NCBI GenBank assembly: GCA_020051695.1
Contig: JAGVQM010000011.1
Span: 232,799-296,798 of the forward strand
DNA: 64,000 bases
Reading direction: 5' to 3'
Source of the DNA: Candidatus Zixiibacteriota bacterium
GTDB taxonomy: Bacteria; Zixibacteria; MSB-5A5; WJJR01; JAJRUJ01
Positions 14,876 through 24,167 of this stretch are shown one piece after another. The translations under genes were made by a program, and so were the position numbers. The stretch's first letter is position 1; every line of letters begins with the position of its first letter. The notes under the pieces are model-generated. The model saw nothing but the letters and a program-made list of their open reading frames with translations, made no database searches and had not been told where the DNA came from.

Positions 14876-17800
14876 TTGGTTTTTGCGTCGACGTTGAAAA
14901 ATCTGACACGAGTCCGCCACCTGCTTTGGTGGGCCGTGGTTCTGTTTGTCGCTCTGGCGCCATCGACTGCCCAGTCGGTCGGCGTGATGATTGTCCTAGA
15001 TCAGCCCGCACGCACTACCGAACAGTTTCGTCCAGTGACCAGGGAAATCGGGTTATCTCTCACACATTCCGAAATCCCGCTGTTAAAAGCCCCCACTCGG
15101 GGATTGCAGACCGAGACTGAAATCAACTATCGCACCGGATATGTGCAACTGCGCACATATTACCAGGAACATCATATTACCGCTCCGCTGGCCCTTGAGA
15201 TCAGGACGTTCAATACGCTGCGCAACGACGCGCGGGTCGTGGAATACTGGCGGCAGAATCTGCGCTTGTCGCTGCGCCGGGAGCAATTTCAAAAACAAGG
15301 CGCGGGGCTGGCCTGGACTTTTGCCAGCGTGCCGAAATCGGTGCGCGCGATCCTGGGCGAGGGGGGCATCGGCCTGAAGGTAAACGGCTACCGCAAGATA
15401 ACTTTCTCGGGGACATCGCGTTGGCAGGGAGGGTTCGAAAACACCGGCAGTTATCGCCAGAGCAAGTTCCCCTCGCTGGACATGAAACAGCAGTCGCAAT
15501 TTACGATTAAGGGCAATGTCGGTTCAAAAATCTATGTCACTGTCGACCAGGACTCCCAGCGGGAATCCGATTTATCCAACCAGATTCAAATCCGCTACAA
15601 AGGTGATGAAGACGACATTCTGCAGACCGTGGAACTCGGCAATACGAATTTAAGTCTGCCCAACACGAAATTTGTCGGCTATTCCCAGCGGATCCAGGGT
15701 CTGTTCGGGGTCAAGGCCACGGCCAAGCTGGGCAATCTCGATTTGACAATGATCACCTCGCAGGAGAAAGGCAATACCGAGAAAACCCGTTTCACCGCAG
15801 GCAGCACAGAAAACATCACCTATCTCCGTGATTATCAATACCATGCGCGCGTCTTTTTCGACGTCGGCCGTTTTGGCCGGGAGGACCAGTCCGGTTTCTG
15901 GCAATTTCAGCTCGGCCGGGATTCCATTGTTGATTTTAAACTGTACGTCCAGGGCGCCAGCCAGTCATCCACCGACCCATACGCCAATATGTACATCGAT
16001 CCGTCCCACCCGAATGAACCGTCGTTCATCAATGATATCGTGAAGACGAACGTTCGGGAGCTGAAAGCCAACGAAGATTATTTTCTGGAGCCGAACGAAT
16101 TCTGGATCCAACTCGAGGACCAGTTGCGGCAAACCGAGTTTCTCGCCTGCTGGATGACGGTGCGTACTCCCGACTCCCTGGTGCAGATGGGTTCGCTGGT
16201 GTCCGGCGGCGACGTTGATACGCTGACATTGAAACTGCTGAAACGGAGAGATTGGAGTTCCGGGTCCAGTACCTGGGACTATGAATGGAAAAATGTTTAT
16301 TACCTCGGGGCGAAGAATCTGCAAATATCAGATTTTGAATTCGATATCTATAAGGGTGCGCCCGGCAACGAGGAAGACAATGCCAATTTGAACCATCAGG
16401 ACGGCAGTCAGTACCTGCAGATTTTGGGCCTGGACCGGGTTGATGATAACGGTAATGTCGGCAGTCCGGATAAGAAACTGGACAACTCGGCAGCTATCCT
16501 TGATCTTGATCGCGGGTTGGTCGTCTTTCCCGATCGCACGCCGTTTAATCCCGCACAACATATCGAATATCTTCCGGGCGTTCCGGACCTGGCCGAAAAA
16601 GTCCCGACGGTCTATACCGAGTCCAACCCGGCGACCTTGCGGGACAACTCCGTATACTATCTGCGGATTGCCATGTACAGCAAGCGTACGGCCACTTACT
16701 CGTTAAAAAGGATCAATATTCTGGAAGGTTCGGAGACCGTGACGCTCGACCAACGGAGATTGACCCGTGGTGTTGATTATACCATCGACTACGAGATCGG
16801 TCAAATCACCTTTTTGAACGAGCAGGCGCTGGACCCTAATGCTGATTTGACCATCGATTTCGAATATGCGCCGTTTATTTCCGCCGAGAAGAAGTCCCTG
16901 TTCGGCATGCGCGCCGAATATAATACCGGGCCGGATTTCAGCATCGGTTCTTCCTTTTTGTACAAAGGGCAGAAATCCACCGACCGCAAGCCCAAGCTGG
17001 GCCAGGAGCAATCCAAGGATATGATCGGTGAGGTGGATTTTTCCTACACCGCGCGGCCGACCTGGATGACTTCGCTGGCCGATGCCGTGCCGTTTGTCGA
17101 GACCTCCGTCAATTCGACACTGCGGATCTCCGGCGAAATTGCCCGTTCGATGCCCAACCCCAATTCCGAAGGGCAGGTCATCATCGACGATTTTGAGGGT
17201 GCGGAATTGTCCAGTGACCTGGGGTTGTTAAGGGAATACTGGACCGTGGCTTCACCGCCGGATTCATCGGTCTGGCCGAACCGGACCAACGCCAACCGCA
17301 ACAAGTTGACCTGGTACAACCCGTATCTCGACGAATTCCTCGTCACTGAAATCTGGGACCGTCAGTTTGATCCCGGACGCAGTATTCCTCGTCACAAGGT
17401 ACTGGTTATCCGGACGACGCCCGATTCCACCGAGTCCTGGGCCGGGATCATGCGCGGCCTTTCCACGGGGTTGAGCGACCAGAGCCGGGCCCGGATTCTG
17501 GAAATCCGCCTGGGGACGAAGGGTGATGTTCCCGGCCAGTTACATATTGATCTGGGAGAGATCTCGGAGGATGTTGATGGTGACGGGTCCCTGGACACCG
17601 AAGATAAGGGTACGCCGACACTCAATCCCAACGGCACGATTGATCCGGGCGAAGATACCGGGTTGGACGGCGAATTTTCCCATGAGGAAGAAGGTTACGA
17701 TCCGGTGACCAATCCCGACCCCGTCGGCGATGACTGGGCGTATGACGATAAGGGAGACCCGTACAACTATGAGCGGATCAACGGCACGGAGGGCAATTCC

Positions 17801-20800
17801 TCCGGCGACCGCTACGGGATCATTCCCGACACCGAAGACCTTAACGGCAACAACCAGTTCGAGGAGACCAACAATTATTATTCCTATACGATCGATTTGC
17901 TCAATTCGCCGTATTTGGTGGACTCCTCGCAATTTTACCTGACCTCCGGGGTGCATGCCGGGCTGCAATTTCGCACGTATCGTATCCCGGTCTGGGGGCA
18001 GTCGAACGTTCCGGAGAATGCGGGACAGGGTGATTCGACCCTCATTCGTTTCGCCCGTCTGTGGCTGGACAATTTCGTCGGGCAGGATTCAATTTACCTG
18101 GCCTCCCTGGAAATCGTGGAAAACCGGTGGCAGGCGGAGGGACTGTCCGAGGATACGCTGGTTTCCGAGAAGTCCTTCCGGGCTGAGGTGATCAACAGCG
18201 AAGAAAACTCCGATTATACATCTCCGCCGGGCGTGGGGGGCTACTACGATCGGCAGGCGGACCTGACCGAAAAAGAGCAGTCGTTGCTGCTGAAGTTCGA
18301 ACATTTCGAGGCGGGAGACACCGGCTGGGCTTCCAAAACGCTGACCCGGACGGAGGACTACACCGGTTATCGTTATTTGAAGATGTGGGTCCATGGTGAC
18401 CCGAACATCGTGCCGGAAGATGCCATTGTTTCATTTGTCTTCCGCATGGGCAACACGGTGGACGCCTATTACGAATACCATGTCGACCTGGAACCGGGGT
18501 GGGCGGAAGAAAATAAGATTTATTTCGATTTTGATGAGTTGACGCCACTGAAAGAGACCGGAGAAGTGCGGGAGGATTCCTCCGGCGTGCTGGAGCGCTG
18601 GTCCGATCCCTACAAGATTCGGGGCAATCCCTCGCTGACGCAGATCAGGTATCTGGCGGTCGGCATAACATATAAAACGGGGAACCTCGATAAGATCAGC
18701 GGGGATATCTGGGTCGATGAATTGATTTTAAGCGGGGTCCGCCGCGATCAGGGGACGGCGATGCGGCTATCAGTGTCGGCTGATTTTGCCGACTTGGCGG
18801 GGTTTTCGGTAAATTCCGAGCAGCAGTCATATTCTTTCCGCCAGTTGACCGCCGGTAACCAGTCGGGCAAAGGAGCGAACCTGTTGAACGGCTCCACCCG
18901 GACCAGCCACGATGCCAACACCCGAATTTCACTGGACAAGTTTTTGCCGGCGTCCTGGCGCATGGGACTGCCCGTAACGCTTAAATACACCAGGGACGTG
19001 TCGGTACCCAAGCTGATGACCGGCTCGGACATTGTCCTGACCCCCGAACTGCAAAAAGACGAAACGACGACCAAGATCAGCCACCGTTTTTCGATTGCGG
19101 AGAAAGTCTCCCTGCCCACGAAGCACTGGCTGGCCAAGGTGACGGTTAACGCCTTCAGCATGTCCGGTTCTATGTCGCGGGATTGGACCTGGTCGCCCCT
19201 GACGGTATCCAACAATGAATCATATACCGTCGGCGCCCGCTACGATATTTCGTTCTCCAAGCTGTTGCCGATCACGCCGCTGTCCTGGACGAGATATCTT
19301 CTGCTGCCCAAGCGCGTCTGGAATACTAAATTGTCCCTGGTACCCAAATCATTCAGAGCTGACGGGAGTATCCAGCGCACCGAGAGTGCATCGACTAATT
19401 CGGTGGGTTCCGCGATCTACAGTTTTTCCCGAAGATTCAAGGGGCAGGCCGATTGGACGCTGGCGCCGTTCCCCTCCCTGTCCGGCTCGTACGGGATCAG
19501 CACGGAGCGGGATTTATACGACCCCCGGCTGCTGAAGTTCTCGTTCAATCCGCGAGATATCCTGTTCGGCCAGGAAACCAAATTCACCCAGCGCCTAGGC
19601 GCCCGTTACGACGTGCCGTTCTTTACGTTCCTGTCTCCGGGGATGACGTATAATGTCGATTATACGGAGGATTCCGACCCCAAACGGTACCAGAACAATA
19701 CGCGCAAGGCGGCGGTCAATGCCAATCTCACTGCCAGCGCCAAACTGGATATCAAACGATTGTTGGGCAGCGGGGGCCGTGGCGGCCGTCGCAAGACGGC
19801 CACGCGGACCAAAGAAGAGGTCCTGACAGGCAAGGTGATTACGGCCACGGCCGATTCTGTCACCACCGAGCCGGAAGAAAAAAAGAAAGAAAATACGGGA
19901 GGAGGCGGTTTCCGGCCCCATGCGCCGTTCCTCTGGGTGCTGCGGCAGTTAACGAGTCCGGTGACACCCATCACCGGTAATTATCGGCATCGGGAGACTC
20001 GCTCGGCGCTGGGGCTTCTGGGGCGGCCCACCCTGCAATACCGTTTCGGATTTATATCCGACCACGGGCAGGAGAAGGATTTGTCAACGGTCGCCGGCCG
20101 GGACCGGGACAACGAAAACCTGAGTGATGAATATAGCCTGAACTCCAGCGTGGATTTGTTTGGGCTGACCGACGTCAAAGTTTCCTATGATTACCGGACG
20201 TCGTCCATTTATACCACGACCAGCACCCGGCAGCGTGCGCAGACTTTTCCCCAATTGTCGACGACGCTGAACAAGCTGGACCGGATCATCCTGCTTAATA
20301 AAATCGCGCCCATCCGGTGGGTACTGGGGATCAGCACGGCCAGCGCAAACTATTCGAAATCGTTTACCGAATCGGAAAAATTCCGGGATGCCGCGGGTGA
20401 CTCCGCCGATTACTGGGGTTTGGAAGCACGAAGCAACGCCGATGACTGGGGCGCCACCCTCAAACTGACCCAGAATTTCCGCAACGGCTGGCAGATTTCG
20501 GCTGATTACGGCTGGAAACTGACGCACAAGATCGATGAGGGATTTGCCCCGGCCAGGTATCAGGAATCGCGGCAAACCATTTCGGCAATTTCACTGAGTA
20601 CGAGCTACTCGTTCCGGGCGCCTAATGGCGTGCGCTTTCCGCTGTTGCGGAATTTGCGTTTGAAGAGCACCCTGGCCCTGAACCTTTCAATAAAACTGGA
20701 CACGAACAGCTCGGAATTGCGCGGCGATCCGGACGACGAGTACGGTACCAATCAGGACCGTTCGGGATTGACCCTGCGGCTGCGCGCCAACTACAGTTTC

Positions 20801-20914
20801 TCCTCGACGATGAAGGGTGGTTTTGATCTGAACTGGACCGACGCCAAGGACAATATGACCAACCGCACGAACCACACGCGCCAGGTGAATATCTATATTG
20901 AATTCAGTTTCTAG
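14876..20914 (+). CDS. sprA: SprA/Sov-like T9SS outer-membrane translocon protein
   Basis: A protein of about 2,012 residues with a signal peptide (HLLWWAVVLFVALAPSTAQS). The rest is almost entirely beta-strand, with frequent aromatic/glycine alternation, and it ends in a barrel-closing strand VNIYIEFSF. Recognisable SprA features include NPNSEGQVIIDDFEGAE in the middle and repeated long hairpin blocks ending in the C-terminal barrel (LLPITPLSWTRYLLLPKRVW region). In Bacteroidota SprA (about 2,400 residues) is the 36-strand outer-membrane channel of the type 9 secretion system. TTG 14876 is preferred because GGGGAG lies seven bases upstream; GTG 14861 is the alternative. T9SS-like C-terminal domains occur in the C25 protease, the lamin-tail protein and the propeller protein of this window. 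No gliding or PorKLMN genes were seen here. Confidence 0.85.
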   Translation: MVFASTLKNLTRVRHLLWWAVVLFVALAPSTAQSVGVMIVLDQPARTTEQFRPVTREIGLSLTHSEIPLLKAPTRGLQTETEINYRTGYVQLRTYYQEHHITAPLALEIRTFNTLRNDARVVEYWRQNLRLSLRREQFQKQGAGLAWTFASVPKSVRAILGEGGIGLKVNGYRKITFSGTSRWQGGFENTGSYRQSKFPSLDMKQQSQFTIKGNVGSKIYVTVDQDSQRESDLSNQIQIRYKGDEDDILQTVELGNTNLSLPNTKFVGYSQRIQGLFGVKATAKLGNLDLTMITSQEKGNTEKTRFTAGSTENITYLRDYQYHARVFFDVGRFGREDQSGFWQFQLGRDSIVDFKLYVQGASQSSTDPYANMYIDPSHPNEPSFINDIVKTNVRELKANEDYFLEPNEFWIQLEDQLRQTEFLACWMTVRTPDSLVQMGSLVSGGDVDTLTLKLLKRRDWSSGSSTWDYEWKNVYYLGAKNLQISDFEFDIYKGAPGNEEDNANLNHQDGSQYLQILGLDRVDDNGNVGSPDKKLDNSAAILDLDRGLVVFPDRTPFNPAQHIEYLPGVPDLAEKVPTVYTESNPATLRDNSVYYLRIAMYSKRTATYSLKRINILEGSETVTLDQRRLTRGVDYTIDYEIGQITFLNEQALDPNADLTIDFEYAPFISAEKKSLFGMRAEYNTGPDFSIGSSFLYKGQKSTDRKPKLGQEQSKDMIGEVDFSYTARPTWMTSLADAVPFVETSVNSTLRISGEIARSMPNPNSEGQVIIDDFEGAELSSDLGLLREYWTVASPPDSSVWPNRTNANRNKLTWYNPYLDEFLVTEIWDRQFDPGRSIPRHKVLVIRTTPDSTESWAGIMRGLSTGLSDQSRARILEIRLGTKGDVPGQLHIDLGEISEDVDGDGSLDTEDKGTPTLNPNGTIDPGEDTGLDGEFSHEEEGYDPVTNPDPVGDDWAYDDKGDPYNYERINGTEGNSSGDRYGIIPDTEDLNGNNQFEETNNYYSYTIDLLNSPYLVDSSQFYLTSGVHAGLQFRTYRIPVWGQSNVPENAGQGDSTLIRFARLWLDNFVGQDSIYLASLEIVENRWQAEGLSEDTLVSEKSFRAEVINSEENSDYTSPPGVGGYYDRQADLTEKEQSLLLKFEHFEAGDTGWASKTLTRTEDYTGYRYLKMWVHGDPNIVPEDAIVSFVFRMGNTVDAYYEYHVDLEPGWAEENKIYFDFDELTPLKETGEVREDSSGVLERWSDPYKIRGNPSLTQIRYLAVGITYKTGNLDKISGDIWVDELILSGVRRDQGTAMRLSVSADFADLAGFSVNSEQQSYSFRQLTAGNQSGKGANLLNGSTRTSHDANTRISLDKFLPASWRMGLPVTLKYTRDVSVPKLMTGSDIVLTPELQKDETTTKISHRFSIAEKVSLPTKHWLAKVTVNAFSMSGSMSRDWTWSPLTVSNNESYTVGARYDISFSKLLPITPLSWTRYLLLPKRVWNTKLSLVPKSFRADGSIQRTESASTNSVGSAIYSFSRRFKGQADWTLAPFPSLSGSYGISTERDLYDPRLLKFSFNPRDILFGQETKFTQRLGARYDVPFFTFLSPGMTYNVDYTEDSDPKRYQNNTRKAAVNANLTASAKLDIKRLLGSGGRGGRRKTATRTKEEVLTGKVITATADSVTTEPEEKKKENTGGGGFRPHAPFLWVLRQLTSPVTPITGNYRHRETRSALGLLGRPTLQYRFGFISDHGQEKDLSTVAGRDRDNENLSDEYSLNSSVDLFGLTDVKVSYDYRTSSIYTTTSTRQRAQTFPQLSTTLNKLDRIILLNKIAPIRWVLGISTASANYSKSFTESEKFRDAAGDSADYWGLEARSNADDWGATLKLTQNFRNGWQISADYGWKLTHKIDEGFAPARYQESRQTISAISLSTSYSFRAPNGVRFPLLRNLRLKSTLALNLSIKLDTNSSELRGDPDDEYGTNQDRSGLTLRLRANYSFSSTMKGGFDLNWTDAKDNMTNRTNHTRQVNIYIEFSF

Positions 20915-20975
20915 TCCGCGCGGCAGGCCCGGACTCCACTCCACGCCGCGCTGCCGGCCGGTATGCCATCCAGCC

Positions 20976-21638
20976 ATGTCATCCGACGGAAAAATTGCCG
21001 CAGTCATTTTCGATATGGACGGTGTCATCATTGACTCCGAACCGCTGCATTATGAATCCACTATTCGGTATGTGAACGGCGAACTCGGCCTGGCCTATGA
21101 CCAGGATGAAAACATGGAGTTTCTCGGGCGGTCGGATGAATATATGTTCCGCGTGCTGCGGGAACGGTATGACCTGGCGGTTTCTGTCCGGGACATGATC
21201 GAACGCCGCCGCGACCTGTATTTGGAGCTGCTGGTCGGCCATGTCGTATTAATTCCCGGGGTCAGGGAATTGATTCGGCAATTGCACCGCGGCGGTTTTC
21301 AATTGGCGCTGGCTTCCTCCTCGTTGGAGAGGATTATCGAAGTTGTGTTGAGCGAAGGTGGTGTGAGACAGTATTTTGCTGTCGTACAATCGGGAGAACA
21401 TCTGCGCCACTGCAAACCGCACCCGGAAATATTTCTGGTCACTGCTGCCCAACTGGGCCTGACCCCGGCACGGTGCGCGGTCATCGAAGATACGACCGTC
21501 GGCATTGAAGCCGCCAGGGCCGCTGGGATGCGCGCGGTCGCCTATGCTGCGCCCGGCGCTCCGGCGCAGGAGTTCAGCGCGGCCGATCTGGTGATCCATT
21601 CGTTTCTGAACGCTGACCTTGCCGCAATTGTCGGGTAG
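20976..21638 (+). CDS. HAD-superfamily hydrolase, beta-phosphoglucomutase-like
   Basis: A 220-residue phosphatase or phosphomutase. Motif I is FDMDGVIIDSEP with the nucleophile aspartate. The cap domain follows. Motif II is in LALASSS, motif III is the lysine in HCKPHPEIF, and motif IV is IEDTTVGIEAARAAGM. This pattern is typical of the beta-phosphoglucomutase/phosphatase branch. The substrate is probably a small sugar phosphate, but I cannot specify it. ATG 20976 begins right before the conserved first strand; an upstream extension would overlap the end of sprA. The gene lies 61 bases after sprA on the same strand, without an obvious terminator between them. Confidence 0.9.
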   Translation: MSSDGKIAAVIFDMDGVIIDSEPLHYESTIRYVNGELGLAYDQDENMEFLGRSDEYMFRVLRERYDLAVSVRDMIERRRDLYLELLVGHVVLIPGVRELIRQLHRGGFQLALASSSLERIIEVVLSEGGVRQYFAVVQSGEHLRHCKPHPEIFLVTAAQLGLTPARCAVIEDTTVGIEAARAAGMRAVAYAAPGAPAQEFSAADLVIHSFLNADLAAIVG

Positions 21639-21683
21639 TCAGCAAAACTCCGGCGCCGATTCTCTCGGTGTGCCGCTTGCGAA

Positions 21684-22472
21684 TCATGCCTCAAACAACC
21701 CCATGATCCGGGAGAGGAAAGCGACTGCCGCTGTTTCGGTGCGGAGGCGCCGGGGACCCAGCGAGATGGGGACTGCGCCTGATGCGCACATCTGTTCCAG
21801 TTCGGCGGGACTAAAGCCGCTTTCGGGGCCGACGATCAGTAAAATTTTTCTGGCCGAAAAGGCCAGTTCGGCGGCCCGATCGAACGGCGCCGATCCTTTG
21901 GTGGCATCGGCCAGCAACACGCGGTGGTAGGAGGAAAAGGCCGCGATGACCTGCGGGAGAGTCGTGATGTCCGCGATGCGCGGCAGACGGGAACGCAGGG
22001 ATTGTTTCATGGCCGCCACAACCAGCCGCTGATACCGCGCGACTTTTCGCCCGGCTCCGGCCGGATCGTCGAGTTTAATTGCCGATTTTTCCGACAAAAA
22101 CGGGATGACGCCGCTTGCTCCCAGTTCGGTTGCCTTCTCACAGGTCCAGTCGAATTTGGTGCTTTTGGACAGGCCGGAGGCCAGATCGACGCTCACCGGC
22201 GGCTCACCCCAGTTTTTCACCGTCTTGAAAATGCGGCAAACACACCGTTCCGAGGTAATGGCGATTACTTCGCAAAAATGGGCCAGTCCCTCGCCGTCAA
22301 CAATGGTAATGGGATCACCCTTGTGAAAACGGCAAACAGTGTGGGCATGATGGGCCTGGTCGCCGCTGAGCGTAACGCGCCCATCGGCCGGAAGCGGCGG
22401 GGGCGCATAAAACGTCGTGATCTCGCCTTTCCGCCTCGAGCCCGCGCTGTTCCGTTCACTTTCGGGCATCAC
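21684..22472 (-). CDS. rsmE: 16S rRNA m3U1498 methyltransferase
   Basis: A 262-residue SPOUT-family enzyme that methylates N3 of U1498 of 16S rRNA using S-adenosylmethionine. The N-terminal PUA-like part has GDQAHHAHTVCRFHKGDPI. The methyltransferase part has EKATELGASGVIPF, the knot motif IVGPESGFSPAELEQM, and the C-terminal SLGPRRLRTETAAVAFLSRI. Two adjacent ATG codons are possible. The gene starts two bases after the glnA stop on the same strand, so it is probably transcribed from the glnA promoter. Confidence 0.95.
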   Translation of the reverse strand: MMPESERNSAGSRRKGEITTFYAPPPLPADGRVTLSGDQAHHAHTVCRFHKGDPITIVDGEGLAHFCEVIAITSERCVCRIFKTVKNWGEPPVSVDLASGLSKSTKFDWTCEKATELGASGVIPFLSEKSAIKLDDPAGAGRKVARYQRLVVAAMKQSLRSRLPRIADITTLPQVIAAFSSYHRVLLADATKGSAPFDRAAELAFSARKILLIVGPESGFSPAELEQMCASGAVPISLGPRRLRTETAAVAFLSRIMGLFEA

Positions 22473-22474
22473 GC

Positions 22475-23905
22475 TTACGCTTCAAAATACAATTTCATCT
22501 CGTACGGATGCGGCCGGTTGCGCACCGCCATATGCTCATGCTCATATTTATATCGGGCATACGCCAGGATCATGTCGGGAGGAAATACATCGTGTTCGGT
22601 CAGAAAGCGATGGTCGGCTTCCAGGGCCTGCAGCGCCTCACCGAGACTGCCGGGCAGCCGGCGGATACTGTCACGCCGCTGCTGGTTCCAGGAAAAGACA
22701 TCTTCATCAATCGGGCCGAACCCCAGTTCGGTGGGATCGAGCTTTTTCTGGATGCCGTCCAGACCGGCGAGCAATTGTGCTGCAATGGCCAGGTAAATAT
22801 TGCAGGTGGCGTCCGGCGGACGGAACTCGAGCCGCTTGTCCGTGGGGCTGGTCGCGTATTTGGGAATCCGGATGGCGGCCGACCGATTCGCCAGCGAGAA
22901 AAAGGCGTTGACCGGGGCTTCGTACCCGGGGATCAACCGTTTATAGGAGTTGGTCGAGGGATTGGTCCAGGCCAGCAGCCCATTGGCATGGTGCAGGATC
23001 CCGGCGATGTAGGACAATCCGGCTGCCGAAAACCCGGCATACCCCTTCTTATCGTAGAATAGCGGTTTGTTCCCTTTAAACAGGTGCTGGTGGAAGTGCA
23101 TGCCCGATCCGGCCTCTTCAAACAGCGGTTTAGGCATGAACGTCGCGACCTGGCCGCTGCGGCTGGCCACCATCTTGACAATGTATTTGGCCCACATGGT
23201 GCGGTCGGCAGCGATCAGCGGTTCATCCAGCTCCATTTCAATTTCCGACTGGCCCGGCCCCCCGACTTCATGGTGATGATAATGAACGGGAATCCCCGCG
23301 TGTTCCATGTGTTCGGCCATCAGCGCCCGCAGATTGTACAACTTGTCGCGCGGGGGAATTTCATGATAGCCGCCCTTTTGCGGAATCCAGTAACCGAGGT
23401 TTCGATCAGATGCCTCGCCGGTGTTCCAGAAAGCCTCGACAGCGTCAATTTCATAAAATGAACGATTGACGCTGGTCCCGAAGCGCACGTCCGAGAAAAT
23501 GTAAAATTCGAATTCCGGGCCCCACAGCGAGCGCGTGGCGATCCCGGTCTTTTTCATATACTCGTCGGCTTTTTTCAGGATCCGCCGCGGGTCCCGCTCG
23601 TACGGCGCGCGGGTGTCGGCCTCGGCCAGATCACAAATGAACGACAGGGTCGGTCGGTCCCAGAACGGGTCCATGATCCCGGTCGTCAAATCGGGGATAC
23701 AGACCATATCCCCACCCTCCAGGGTCTTAAATCCGGGGATTGAGGAACCGTCAAAACCGATGCCCTCGGTCAGTGTTTTATTGGAAAACCCGCCGGCGGG
23801 AATGGTGATATGCTGCCAGCCGCCGAACAGATTGCAGAATTTCAGGTCGACCTGGGCAATTTTGTTTCTCTTGATATACGCCGACCACTCGCCGTATGAT
23901 TTCAT
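22475..23905 (-). CDS. glnA: Glutamine synthetase, type I
   Basis: A 476-residue ATP-dependent enzyme that makes glutamine from glutamate and ammonium. Visible signatures are GFDGSSIPGF near the N-terminus, WGPEFEFYIF, HYHHHEVGGPGQSEIEM, MHFHQHLFKGN, and NRSAAIRIPKYA followed by RLEFRPPDATCNIYLAIAA. The position that carries the adenylylated tyrosine in E. coli GlnA (NLYDLPPEE) reads DEDVFSWNQQ here, so phenylalanine replaces tyrosine and adenylylation is not expected. The start ATG has GGCGGAGG upstream. A perfect TATAAT box is present upstream. The rsmE gene follows immediately. Confidence 0.96.
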   Translation of the reverse strand: MKSYGEWSAYIKRNKIAQVDLKFCNLFGGWQHITIPAGGFSNKTLTEGIGFDGSSIPGFKTLEGGDMVCIPDLTTGIMDPFWDRPTLSFICDLAEADTRAPYERDPRRILKKADEYMKKTGIATRSLWGPEFEFYIFSDVRFGTSVNRSFYEIDAVEAFWNTGEASDRNLGYWIPQKGGYHEIPPRDKLYNLRALMAEHMEHAGIPVHYHHHEVGGPGQSEIEMELDEPLIAADRTMWAKYIVKMVASRSGQVATFMPKPLFEEAGSGMHFHQHLFKGNKPLFYDKKGYAGFSAAGLSYIAGILHHANGLLAWTNPSTNSYKRLIPGYEAPVNAFFSLANRSAAIRIPKYATSPTDKRLEFRPPDATCNIYLAIAAQLLAGLDGIQKKLDPTELGFGPIDEDVFSWNQQRRDSIRRLPGSLGEALQALEADHRFLTEHDVFPPDMILAYARYKYEHEHMAVRNRPHPYEMKLYFEA

Positions 23906-23950
23906 GCAACTTAACCTCCGCCAATGTTCTTCTGCCGGTTAATATATCGA

Positions 23951-23956
23951 ATTATA
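23951..23956 (-). promoter_or_regulatory. Perfect -10 box of the glnA promoter
   Basis: Read on the minus strand, TATAAT lies 46 bases upstream of the glnA start codon. No good TTGACA element stands 17 bases further upstream, so activation by a regulator is possible. Confidence 0.5.
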
Positions 23957-24167
23957 GCCCGCAAAGCATAAAAAGATTGACAGATGGTATTGATGGCGAC
24001 TGCCGGGGACCGTCTCCGATTGATCTGTATAGCCGGCCTGAATTCTCTGCTTTACTTCCGGCGGCAGGTGATTTATACTTATTACAGATACGCCGGGATC
24101 CCAGTCTCACAGGCGTTACTTCCAATGAGTCGGGGCGGGGAGGGATGTCGGACGGTGTCGGGAGGTT

